From Collinsella sp. (GTDB taxonomy: Bacteria > Actinomycetota > Coriobacteriia > Coriobacteriales > Coriobacteriaceae), in NCBI GenBank assembly GCA_019419505.1, contig DXZS01000004.1, positions 62,001 through 126,000 of the forward strand: a DNA stretch of 64,000 bases. The letters run 5' to 3'. Positions 15,015 through 22,163 of the stretch are shown here, one piece after another. The position numbers and the translations under genes were made by a program. The notes under the pieces are model-generated. The model made no database searches, was not told where the DNA came from, and saw only the letters and a list, made by a program, of their open reading frames with translations. Each line of letters starts with the position of its first letter. Position 1 is the first letter of the stretch.

Positions 15015-16725
15015 AAAAGCGAAGACGGTCAATGTCCTTGAGGGGCCGATAACCGAGTCGTGCGCCGAGTTTCCCGCGCGCCACGTGTTTATCAAGTGTC
15101 CAGAGTGCCGCCGTGTGATCGATGAGGCACGCCTACACGACAACCTCGAGGTCTGCCCTCGTTGCGGCAAACACTTTCGCGTGAGCGGTCGCGCGCGCAT
15201 GCGCATGACGGTCGACGAGGGCACGTTTGAGGAATGGGATGCCAATCTGGCGTCGGAGGACTTCCTCTCGTTTCCCGGCTATGCCGATAAGCTCAAGAGC
15301 GTGAGCGAGCGTTCGGGCGAGCGCGATGCCGTTGTGTGCGGCAGGGGCAAAATCTGCGGTTGCGATACCGCGCTCTTCTTTATGGACGCTAACTTTATGA
15401 TGGGCTCGATGGGCTCCGTGGTGGGCGAGAAGATCTGTCGCGCATTTGAGCGTGCGACCGAGCTGGGATTGCCAGTTGTCGGCTTTACCGTTTCGGGCGG
15501 TGCGCGCATGCAAGAGGGCGTGACCTCGCTTATGCAGATGGCCAAGATTTCTGCGGCGGTTAGGCGCCACAGCGAGGCGGGCGGCCTGTATATCACGGTG
15601 CTCACCGACCCCACGACCGGAGGCGTAACCGCGAGCTTTGCCATGAAGGGCGACATTATCCTGGCCGAGCCCGATGCCCTGACGGCATTTGCCGGCCCGC
15701 GCGTGATCGAGCAGAACATGCACAAGCGCCTGCCCAAGGGATTCCAGCGCTCCGAGTTTTTGCTGGAGCACGGCTTTTGCGATGCCGTTGTTCCGCGTGG
15801 CGAGATTGCGCTCACGGTAGGCGAGCTGCTGGCGCTGCACGAAGGGCACGCGCCCGGCCTGGGGGCACCGCATGAGATCGTGCATGCGGGTCGCCGCGGC
15901 AAAAAGCTGGGACACTTGTTTAAGCGCTCGCCGGCACCAAAAACCGCGCTCGAGATTGTCAAGCAGACCCGCTCGGCAGATCGCGCCACGGCGGGTGAGA
16001 TGATCTCGCTTGGCCTGGATGGATTTGTGGAGCTGCACGGCGACCGTTACTTTGGCGACGACGCCGCTGTGGTGGCTGGCATTGGCTGGAAAGACGGACG
16101 CCCCGTAACGGTCATCGCCATTGAGCGCGGCACCACGACCAAAGAGCGTATGCGCCGCAACTTTGGCATGGCGCATCCCGAGGGCTACCGCAAAGCGCGT
16201 CGCCTTATGCGCCAGGCCGAAAAGTTTGGTCGACCGGTTCTGTGCCTGGTCGATACTTCGGGCGCGTTTTGCGGCATCGGTGCCGAGGAGCGCGGCCAGG
16301 GCGAGGCAATTGCCCAGAATCTCATGGAGATGAGCGGCCTTAAGACGCCGATTGTCTCGGTGGTGACAGGCGAGGGCGGCTCTGGTGGCGCGCTGGCGCT
16401 GTCCGTGGCCGACCGCATCCTGATGCTCTCGAGCTCGGCCTATTCGGTCGTGAGCCCCGAGGCCTGTGCGTCGATCCTGTGGAAGGATACCGAGCGCGCG
16501 AATGAGGCCGCCGAGGCGCTTAAGCTCACGGCTCCCGATCTGTTGGCGCTCGGCATCATCGACGGCATTGTCGACGATAGGGGCCTGTCGCATGAGGAGA
16601 TCGCCGGCGCCGTCATGTCCTCGGCATTTGATGCCTTCGATACGCTTGGGCAGCTCGACGACGCGACCCTCACAAACCTCCGCTACGAAAAGTACCGCGC
16701 AATCGGTCGGTACCGCACGATGTGA
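15001..16725 (+). CDS. accDA: Fused acetyl-CoA carboxylase carboxyltransferase, beta (AccD) and alpha (AccA) in one chain
   Basis: The carboxyltransferase moves the carboxyl group from biotin to acetyl-CoA, giving malonyl-CoA. In most bacteria it is an AccA/AccD heterotetramer; here one 574-residue chain holds both. Residues 1 to about 290 are AccD-like, with a four-cysteine zinc site (Cys33, 36, 52, 55) and the crotonase-type core GGARMQEGVTSLMQMAKI. Residues from about 305 are AccA-like, with GDRYFGDDAAVVAGIG, MAHPEGYRKARRLM and GEGGSGGALALSVADRILM. There is no internal stop or new start, so the fusion is real in this sequence. It ends the fab-acc operon. Confidence 0.93.
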   Translation: MLMNRKAKTVNVLEGPITESCAEFPARHVFIKCPECRRVIDEARLHDNLEVCPRCGKHFRVSGRARMRMTVDEGTFEEWDANLASEDFLSFPGYADKLKSVSERSGERDAVVCGRGKICGCDTALFFMDANFMMGSMGSVVGEKICRAFERATELGLPVVGFTVSGGARMQEGVTSLMQMAKISAAVRRHSEAGGLYITVLTDPTTGGVTASFAMKGDIILAEPDALTAFAGPRVIEQNMHKRLPKGFQRSEFLLEHGFCDAVVPRGEIALTVGELLALHEGHAPGLGAPHEIVHAGRRGKKLGHLFKRSPAPKTALEIVKQTRSADRATAGEMISLGLDGFVELHGDRYFGDDAAVVAGIGWKDGRPVTVIAIERGTTTKERMRRNFGMAHPEGYRKARRLMRQAEKFGRPVLCLVDTSGAFCGIGAEERGQGEAIAQNLMEMSGLKTPIVSVVTGEGGSGGALALSVADRILMLSSSAYSVVSPEACASILWKDTERANEAAEALKLTAPDLLALGIIDGIVDDRGLSHEEIAGAVMSSAFDAFDTLGQLDDATLTNLRYEKYRAIGRYRTM

Positions 16726-16751
16726 CAAAGGGGCAGTCCGCATGTCACATT
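16724..16751 (+). repeat. Direct repeat flanking the PTS gene, left copy
   Basis: GACAAAGGGGCAGTCCGCATGTCACATT matches 17988-18016 except for one substitution and one inserted base. The two copies sit at the two ends of the EIIC gene. Confidence 0.65.
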
Positions 16752-16765
16752 GGGAAAGGCGTTCC

Positions 16766-17980
16766 ATGTCACAAGTTTCTAACACCTCGTTTACAACGAC
16801 GGTTTCATCAAACGCCATGGCCGTGGTGGACTATCTGTCCAAAAGCATGATGTCGGCGCTGCCGTTTATTGTCTGCGCGGCGTTGTTCCGCACCGTCGCC
16901 GTCATTATGGGCGAAGGCATGCTGGGCCTATGGTCTGCCGATTCCGAAATCTATCGCCTGTTCTACAGTTGGCTCTATAACGCCGGCTACTACTTTTTGC
17001 CCATTTATCTTGGTTGGGCGGCCGCCCGCCAGCTCGGTTGCTCGGAGCAGCTGGGCATGATGCTGGGCGGCGTATTGATTGCGCCCGATCTGCTTAAGCT
17101 CGTCGATGCCGCATCGACGACGGGGGCATCGATGACTTCCGTGTATGGTCTGCTTCCCGCGCCGGTCAACGATTACACGACGACTGTTATTCCGGTTCTC
17201 ATCTCGGTGCCCGTACTATGGCGAGTGGAGTGTTTCTTTCGGCGCGTTATCCCTAAGGCTGTGGCGTTTTCGTTCGTTCCGTTTGCGACCATGCTTGTCA
17301 TGGTTCCGGTTTCGCTGTGTATTACGGCGCCGGCGGGCAGCTATCTGGGCATGCTGTTGGGCCAGCTTATGTTTATGCTTGGCAATTCCGGTGGCATCGT
17401 GTCGCTGCTCACGCTCATGGGGCTTGCCGCGGGCTGGGAGTTCCTAAAGATCGCGGGCGTCAGCAACGTCGTCCTATCGCTCGCCTATGCGCAGTTTATG
17501 AGTGTGGGAACGGATTCGTGCATTCTGATCGCCGCGACGATGGCAACGTTCGCCGTTTGGGGCATGCCCTTTGGCGCGTCGCTCCGCGTTGCGGATAAGG
17601 ACGAGAAGGCGCTCATGCTGGGCTATTCAATCTCGGGTGTTCTTGGCGGCGTAAGCGAGCCGGCGCTGTACGGTTGCGGCTTTAAATATGGCAGGTGCCT
17701 GACGTGCATGGCCATTGGCGGCGCCGTCGGAGGCCTTGTTGCGGCCGTGGGCCACGTTACGGCCTATACCATCGGCATGACGAATGTCCTCATGGTCATT
17801 GGCTTTGCCACAGGCGGCATCTCGAACCTGCTGTGGTGCTGCGTTGCCGGCGGTACGGCATTTGCGGTGTCTGCGGCGCTGAGCTACTGCTTTGGCGTGG
17901 TGCCGGCGAAGGGGCAGACGACGGGGGACGGAGTCGATTCGCCCGAAACCTCGAAGAGCGCGGTCGAAGCAAGCGCATAA
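16766..17980 (+). CDS. PTS system EIIC component, beta-glucoside/sucrose type, orphan
   Basis: The 404-residue protein is almost wholly membrane embedded, with about ten hydrophobic segments. It contains the conserved EIIC block SGVLGGVSEPALYGCGFKYG followed by a GGAVGGLVAA helix, matching the glucose/beta-glucoside/sucrose PTS permease family. No EIIB (phospho-cysteine) or EIIA (phospho-histidine) domain is fused or nearby, so phosphorylation must come from elsewhere or the protein has another role. The ATG at 16766 has GAAAGG upstream; ATG 16742 is in frame. The gene is flanked by 28-29-bp direct repeats and is unrelated to the operon before it. The substrate cannot be predicted safely. Confidence 0.8.
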   Translation: MSQVSNTSFTTTVSSNAMAVVDYLSKSMMSALPFIVCAALFRTVAVIMGEGMLGLWSADSEIYRLFYSWLYNAGYYFLPIYLGWAAARQLGCSEQLGMMLGGVLIAPDLLKLVDAASTTGASMTSVYGLLPAPVNDYTTTVIPVLISVPVLWRVECFFRRVIPKAVAFSFVPFATMLVMVPVSLCITAPAGSYLGMLLGQLMFMLGNSGGIVSLLTLMGLAAGWEFLKIAGVSNVVLSLAYAQFMSVGTDSCILIAATMATFAVWGMPFGASLRVADKDEKALMLGYSISGVLGGVSEPALYGCGFKYGRCLTCMAIGGAVGGLVAAVGHVTAYTIGMTNVLMVIGFATGGISNLLWCCVAGGTAFAVSAALSYCFGVVPAKGQTTGDGVDSPETSKSAVEASA

Positions 17981-17987
17981 ATCGATC

Positions 17988-18016
17988 GACAAAGGGACAG
18001 TCCTGCATGTCACATT
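17988..18016 (+). repeat. Direct repeat flanking the PTS gene, right copy
   Basis: The counterpart of 16724-16751, starting 8 bases after the EIIC stop codon. It contains the word GGGACAGTCC that recurs in other intergenic regions of this window. Confidence 0.65.
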
Positions 18017-18017
18017 C

Positions 18018-18051
18018 CAAGGTCGTGGCCCATGTGGGCTGCGGCCTTTTT
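18018..18051 (+). terminator. Terminator after the EIIC gene
   Basis: AAGG, CG and GCCCA pair with TGGGC, CG and CCTT in a stem with small internal loops (18019-18049), ending in TTTTT at 18047-18051. Confidence 0.7.
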
Positions 18052-18130
18052 GTATCTGGGGGACAAAGTGGCTACACTACAATCCGTTTGAGCAATAGAT
18101 ATATAGGTAGTACCGTGGGGGCGGATATAG

Positions 18131-19285
18131 ATGGTCGAGTGGATTGTTCGTCGTGCGCAGGGCGACCGTGCGCGCGTGGGCACGTTGACGGGCGTGGTGT
18201 GTATTCTCGCCAATGTGGCACTATGTGCGGCGAAGGGTGCAATTGGTGTGGTTTCGGGATCGGTTTCGATCGTGGCGGATGCCATGAACAACCTGTCCGA
18301 TGCCAGCTCGAACATCGTGAGCGTGCTGGGCTTTAAGCTGGCGAGCAAGCCGGCCGACCCCGAGCATCCTTACGGCCACGGTCGCTACGAGTATCTCTCG
18401 GGTCTGGTCGTGGCGGCACTCGTACTGATGATCGGCCTTGAGCTTATCAAGTCCTCGGTTGAGCGCGTCATCCACCCCGAACCTGTCGAGTTCTCGCTTG
18501 CCCTGGTGGCGGTACTGGCGCTTTCGATGGTTGTAAAGCTGTGGATGGCGGCCCTCAACCAAAAGCTCGGTGACCGCATTGAGTCCGAGACGCTGCATGC
18601 GACCGCGCAGGATTCCAAGAACGATGTTCTTGCTACGGGCGCCGTGTTAGCGTGCGCAATTGTTTCGCAGGTGACGCACATCAATCTTGACGCATGGGTC
18701 GGCCTTGCCGTTGGCGCCTATATTGGCTGGAGTGGTTTTGAGCTTATCCAAGATACGGTGAGCCCGCTTTTGGGCCAGGCGCCCGACCCCAAGCTGGTCA
18801 AGCACATTCGAGACAAGATCATGAGCTATCCCGGCGTTTTGGGCGTCCACGACCTTATGGTTCACGATTATGGTCCGGGCAGGAAGTTTGCAAGTGCGCA
18901 CGCCGAGATGGCGGCCGAGGCCAGCCCGCTGGAAAGTCACGACACGCTCGATAACATCGAGCAGTCGTTTAGGGTCGAAGACAGCATGATCGTCACGCTT
19001 CACTACGATCCCATCGTGACCGATGACCCCAAGGTGGCGAGCATGCGCTTGCGCATTCACGCCATGGCTCAGGAGATCGATAACCGCCTCTCGATTCATG
19101 ACCTACGCTGTGTGCCGGGTCCTACGCACACCAACGTGATCTTTGACTGCGTGCGTCCCTCGGATCTGCAGATGAGCGCCGAGGACCTAAAGCGTACGTT
19201 GGCAAAAAAGGTGGAATTCGAATACCCCAAGTCGATTGCCAAGATCACGATCGACGAAGACTACGTAGGCCATACCCACGAGTAA
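18131..19285 (+). CDS. Cation diffusion facilitator family transporter
   Basis: CDF proteins export divalent metals such as Zn, Mn, Fe or Co in exchange for protons. The 384-residue protein has the N-terminal six-helix domain with the paired metal motifs DAMNNLSDASSN (membrane segment 2) and HATAQDSKNDV (segment 5), and the HPYGHGRYEYL signature between segments 2 and 3. The C-terminal cytoplasmic domain (about residues 210-384) is longer than usual. The D-N-S-D and H-D-D residue pattern is often linked to manganese or zinc, but specificity is uncertain. It stands alone, 39 bp before a phosphatase gene on the same strand. Confidence 0.9.
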   Translation: MVEWIVRRAQGDRARVGTLTGVVCILANVALCAAKGAIGVVSGSVSIVADAMNNLSDASSNIVSVLGFKLASKPADPEHPYGHGRYEYLSGLVVAALVLMIGLELIKSSVERVIHPEPVEFSLALVAVLALSMVVKLWMAALNQKLGDRIESETLHATAQDSKNDVLATGAVLACAIVSQVTHINLDAWVGLAVGAYIGWSGFELIQDTVSPLLGQAPDPKLVKHIRDKIMSYPGVLGVHDLMVHDYGPGRKFASAHAEMAAEASPLESHDTLDNIEQSFRVEDSMIVTLHYDPIVTDDPKVASMRLRIHAMAQEIDNRLSIHDLRCVPGPTHTNVIFDCVRPSDLQMSAEDLKRTLAKKVEFEYPKSIAKITIDEDYVGHTHE

Positions 19286-19324
19286 GGCTGCGCCGGCAAA
19301 GCAGGTTATGCAGAAGGGGAGAGC

Positions 19325-19951
19325 ATGAAGAAGCTGTATCTACTCCGCCACGGTCAGACGGAGTTCAACGTTAAAAAGCTGGTCCAGGGCCGCTGCGATT
19401 CGCCGCTGACCGACCTGGGCCGCAAACAAGCGGGAATGGCTGCCGCATGGCTCAAGAGCCACGACGTTGTCCCCGACAAAGTGGTCTCTTCGCCCTTAGG
19501 CCGAGCCATGGACACAGCTCAGCTCGTCGCAACCGAACTCCTTGGCCCGGACGCAGCAGTCGAGCCCTGCGAAGGCATCATCGAGCGCTGCTACGGAACC
19601 TTCGAGGAAGGCCCTCACGACGCATTACCTACCGACGTCTGGGATCCGGGCGAGGACTTGGTCCCCTTTGGAGGAGAGGGAAGCAAAACGTTGCAAGAAC
19701 GCATGGTAGCTGCTCTCACCAATCTCATAAGCGCCGAGGACATCGAAACCCTACTAGCAGTAAGCCACGGCAGCGCCAGCCGCCAATTCATCAAGGTCGC
19801 AGCCCCAGAGGGCTTCGAGCTCCCAACAAAACTCCCCAACTGCGCCATCATGATTTTCAATTTTGATGAGGCAAAGCCACAAGCAGAAGGCGAGCCAATG
19901 CAATGCAAGTTCACCCTTCAGCAAATAGTGGACCCTCAACAAAGCCATTAG
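19325..19951 (+). CDS. Histidine phosphatase family protein (phosphoglycerate mutase-like)
   Basis: The 208-residue protein has the phosphohistidine motif LLRHGQTEFN (His9) and the second catalytic histidine in AVSHGSASR, with the VSSPLGRAMDTAQ segment. This class includes cofactor-dependent phosphoglycerate mutases and various small-molecule phosphatases. The length and single-domain form fit a phosphatase better than a glycolytic mutase, and the substrate is unknown. GGGGAGAGC precedes the ATG at 19325. A nested palindromic element follows 35 bp after the stop. Confidence 0.9.
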   Translation: MKKLYLLRHGQTEFNVKKLVQGRCDSPLTDLGRKQAGMAAAWLKSHDVVPDKVVSSPLGRAMDTAQLVATELLGPDAAVEPCEGIIERCYGTFEEGPHDALPTDVWDPGEDLVPFGGEGSKTLQERMVAALTNLISAEDIETLLAVSHGSASRQFIKVAAPEGFELPTKLPNCAIMIFNFDEAKPQAEGEPMQCKFTLQQIVDPQQSH

Positions 19952-19986
19952 CCTGAGCGAGCAGAGTTAAGCAGACATCAACGTGT

Positions 19987-20143
19987 CGTCTCCCGAGCAC
20001 GGCGGAGGGCCGGAGAAATATATTAAGGTCATCGCGAGTTCCGCACGCAAAGAAGGCCACTAAATGTGGCCTTCGTCTTGCGCAGGACTGTAGAGCAGGG
20101 ACCTTAATATATTTCTCCGGCCCTCCGCCGTGCTCGGGAGACG
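19987..20143 (+). repeat. Nested palindromic element, copy 2
   Basis: The arms 19987-20030 and 20100-20143 are perfectly complementary over 44 bp and share no sequence with the arms of copy 1. The 69-bp core starts ATCGCGAGTTCCGCACG, has the inner hairpin AAGGCCAC...GTGGCCTT and ends AGGACTGTAGAGCAGG, nearly the same as copy 1. It sits between the phosphatase gene and the rplC promoter. Confidence 0.92.
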
Positions 20144-20192
20144 TGCCACGCACTTTACCTGCGTAAACAATGTGAGTGAAATATGAATCTCG

Positions 20193-20219
20193 ATGGATAC
20201 GCCCGCAGCCGTGTATACT
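20193..20219 (+). promoter_or_regulatory. rplC operon promoter region with palindromic motif
   Basis: ATGGATACGCCCGCAGCCGT is followed directly by the -10 box TATACT (20214-20219); no good -35 is visible. The ATACG...CGTGTAT arrangement is an imperfect inverted repeat shared with the regions before rplB, rplN and rplE. The leader from here to rplC is about 180 nt. Confidence 0.6.
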
Positions 20220-20330
20220 AAACAGCTGTGTGTAACCAGGGGAGTATTCTGGCTGGACAAAATGCCTGCTTAATAGGGTTGTCAGGTAGTCGGGGCGAAA
20301 TACAAGGCTGGGGAGCACGTCGTGTAAGTA

Positions 20331-20382
20331 GTGGTCCTCTAGGGGCGTACGCTCGGTGGTGTACGCATTGTCCCAAGACCAC
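20331..20382 (+). promoter_or_regulatory. Structured rplC leader, candidate ribosomal-protein autoregulatory site
   Basis: GTGGTC (20331-20336) pairs with GACCAC (20377-20382), and inside it GCGTAC pairs with GTACGC around a small loop, with GGGGC facing GTCCC between them. The hairpin ends about 20 nt before the rplC start. In other bacteria an S10-operon leader is bound by L4. This structure is in the right place, but homology is not shown. Confidence 0.5.
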
Positions 20383-20402
20383 GCGAGAGTTGGGATCATA
20401 TC

Positions 20403-21023
20403 TTGATCAGCATGATTCTCGGCCGCAAGATTGGCATGACCCAGGTTTGGGACGAGGACGACAACGTCGTTCCCGTCACGGTCATCCAGGCTGGCCCCTG
20501 CGCTGTCTCGCAGGTTAAAACTCAGGCAACCGACGGCTATGACGCCGTCCAGATCGGTTTCGGCGACATCAAGGCCAAGAACGTGAACAAGCCCATGGCT
20601 GGTCACTTCGCCAAGGCTGGCGTCGAGCCTGTCCGCTTCCTTCGTGAGGTCCGCGTCGAGAACGGCGAGGAGCACAAGGTCGGCGAGGTCGTCACCGTCG
20701 CTGATTTCGCTGATGTCGAGAAGGTCGACGTCATCGGTACCTCCAAGGGTAAGGGCTTCCAGGGTCGCATCAAGCGCTGGGGTCAGCGCCGCGGTCCTAT
20801 GACGCATGGTTCTCACTTCCAGCGTCACCCCGGTTCTATCGGTCAGTGCGCCTATCCTGCGCGCGTCCTCAAGGGCGTCAAGATGGCCGGTCACATGGGT
20901 AACGAGCGCGTTACCGTCAAGAACCTTTCCGTTGTCCGCATCGATGCCGAGCAGAACCTCATCTTGGTCAAGGGCGCTGTCCCGGGTGCCAAGAATGGTC
21001 TCGTCGCCATCCGTATGGCCTAA
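20403..21023 (+). CDS. rplC: 50S ribosomal protein L3
   Basis: L3 binds near the peptidyl transferase centre and is an early assembly protein. The 206-residue protein contains MILGRKIGMTQVWDEDDNV and the loop GKGFQGRIKRWGQRRGPMTHGSHFQRHPGSIG. I keep the TTG at 20403 because GGGA lies at a good distance before it; the in-frame ATG at 20412 would give MILGRKIG. It opens the second ribosomal block, with rpsJ missing from its usual place in front. Confidence 0.97.
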   Translation: MISMILGRKIGMTQVWDEDDNVVPVTVIQAGPCAVSQVKTQATDGYDAVQIGFGDIKAKNVNKPMAGHFAKAGVEPVRFLREVRVENGEEHKVGEVVTVADFADVEKVDVIGTSKGKGFQGRIKRWGQRRGPMTHGSHFQRHPGSIGQCAYPARVLKGVKMAGHMGNERVTVKNLSVVRIDAEQNLILVKGAVPGAKNGLVAIRMA

Positions 21024-21069
21024 GGGCCCAGCCCATTTAGCCCAGCGTCATACCAAGGAGAACACTTAA

Positions 21070-21696
21070 ATGGCAAAGTTTGAAGTAAAGAACAGCGAGG
21101 GCAAGAAGGTCGCCGAGGCCGAGCTCGCCGCTGAGGTGTACGGCATCGAGCCGAACATCCACGTTATGCACCACATCGTCAAGTGCCAGATGGCCTCTTG
21201 GCGTCAGGGCACCCAGTCTGCTAAGGGTCGCTCTGAGGTTTCCGGTGGCGGCAAGAAGCCTTGGCGTCAGAAGGGCACCGGCCGTGCCCGCCAGGGTTCC
21301 ATCCGTGCTGCCCAGTGGCGTCACGGTGGCGTTGTCTTCGCCCCCAAGCCCCGTTCCTACGCTAAGCGTATGAACAACAAGGAGGTCAAGCTGGCTATGC
21401 GCTCCGCGCTGTCCGCCAAGCTGGCCGATGGCGAGCTCGTGCTCGTCGACGACTACGGCTTCGAGAAGCCTTCGACCAAGGCTGCCGTCGCCATGCTCAA
21501 GGCTCTCGGCCTTGAGGGCAAGCGTCTGACCATCATCGTTCGCGATGAGGACGTCAACGCCTACCTGTCGTTCCGCAACATTCCCAAGACGTTCATCATC
21601 ACCGCTGACGAGGCCAACACCTACGATCTCGTTAACAACAACGCTGTGCTGATGCCCGCCGACATCGCCGCTCACTTCGGGGAGGTGCTTGCATAA
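21070..21696 (+). CDS. rplD: 50S ribosomal protein L4
   Basis: L4 lines the exit tunnel with an extended loop, visible here as GRSEVSGGGKKPWRQKGTGRARQGSIRAAQWRHGG cut by its conserved glycines. The 208-residue length is normal. In enterobacteria L4 also represses the S10 operon through its leader. It starts behind AAGGAGAA and abuts rplW directly, with the stop at 21696 and the next start at 21697. Confidence 0.98.
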   Translation: MAKFEVKNSEGKKVAEAELAAEVYGIEPNIHVMHHIVKCQMASWRQGTQSAKGRSEVSGGGKKPWRQKGTGRARQGSIRAAQWRHGGVVFAPKPRSYAKRMNNKEVKLAMRSALSAKLADGELVLVDDYGFEKPSTKAAVAMLKALGLEGKRLTIIVRDEDVNAYLSFRNIPKTFIITADEANTYDLVNNNAVLMPADIAAHFGEVLA

Positions 21697-21984
21697 ATGA
21701 CCGCCCACGAGATCATCATCCGTCCGATCGTGTCCGAGCGTTCCTTCTCCGGCATGGAGCTGAACAAGTACACGTTCGAGGTCGCCAAGGATGCTAACAA
21801 GTATCAGATCAAGGACGCTGTCGAGGAGATCTTCGGCGTCAAGGTCGTTCGCGTGAACACCCTGACGGTCAAGCCCAAGACCAAGCGCGTGCGCTATGTC
21901 GCCGGCAAGACCCGTTCTTGGAAGAAGGCCATCGTCACGCTGGCCGAGGGCGACACCATCGAGGTCTTTGGCAACCAGGCCTAA
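21697..21984 (+). CDS. rplW: 50S ribosomal protein L23
   Basis: L23 sits at the tunnel exit and docks trigger factor and the signal recognition particle. The 95-residue protein begins TAHEIIIRPIVSERS and has the conserved YTFEVAKDANKYQIKDAVEE. It starts immediately after the rplD stop. It is followed by an unusual 180-bp gap with a large hairpin before rplB. Confidence 0.97.
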   Translation: MTAHEIIIRPIVSERSFSGMELNKYTFEVAKDANKYQIKDAVEEIFGVKVVRVNTLTVKPKTKRVRYVAGKTRSWKKAIVTLAEGDTIEVFGNQA

Positions 21985-21996
21985 GACTCGCTGCTG

Positions 21997-22046
21997 TTGA
22001 GTGAGCTCATGCCTCCCAAATAGGGGAGGCGGGAGCTCAAGGTTTT
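21997..22046 (+). terminator. Strong hairpin between rplW and rplB, possible partial terminator
   Basis: Outer arms TTGAG and GAGCTC pair with GAGCTCAA (21997-22040) around a second perfect hairpin, GCCTCCC...GGGAGGC (22011-22030). GGTTTT follows. It lies inside the ribosomal operon, where a full terminator would be unexpected, so it may attenuate, process or stabilise the transcript. Confidence 0.55.
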
Positions 22047-22051
22047 GGGCG

Positions 22052-22083
22052 TATAAAATGGACACGCCCGGAACCGTGTATAC
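22052..22083 (+). promoter_or_regulatory. Promoter-like motif before rplB
   Basis: TATAAA (22052-22057) is followed by ATGGACACGCCCGGAACCGT and GTATAC, nearly the same as the motif at the rplC promoter, with ACACG and CGTGT as perfect arms. It probably gives rplB and downstream genes their own start of transcription. Confidence 0.5.
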
Positions 22084-22163
22084 GTCCGGTGTCATCGCAC
22101 CCGAGGCAGAACCTCGAATCCCTGTCTGCGATGGCTAACGGATTCCTATTGAAAGGGATTGTA

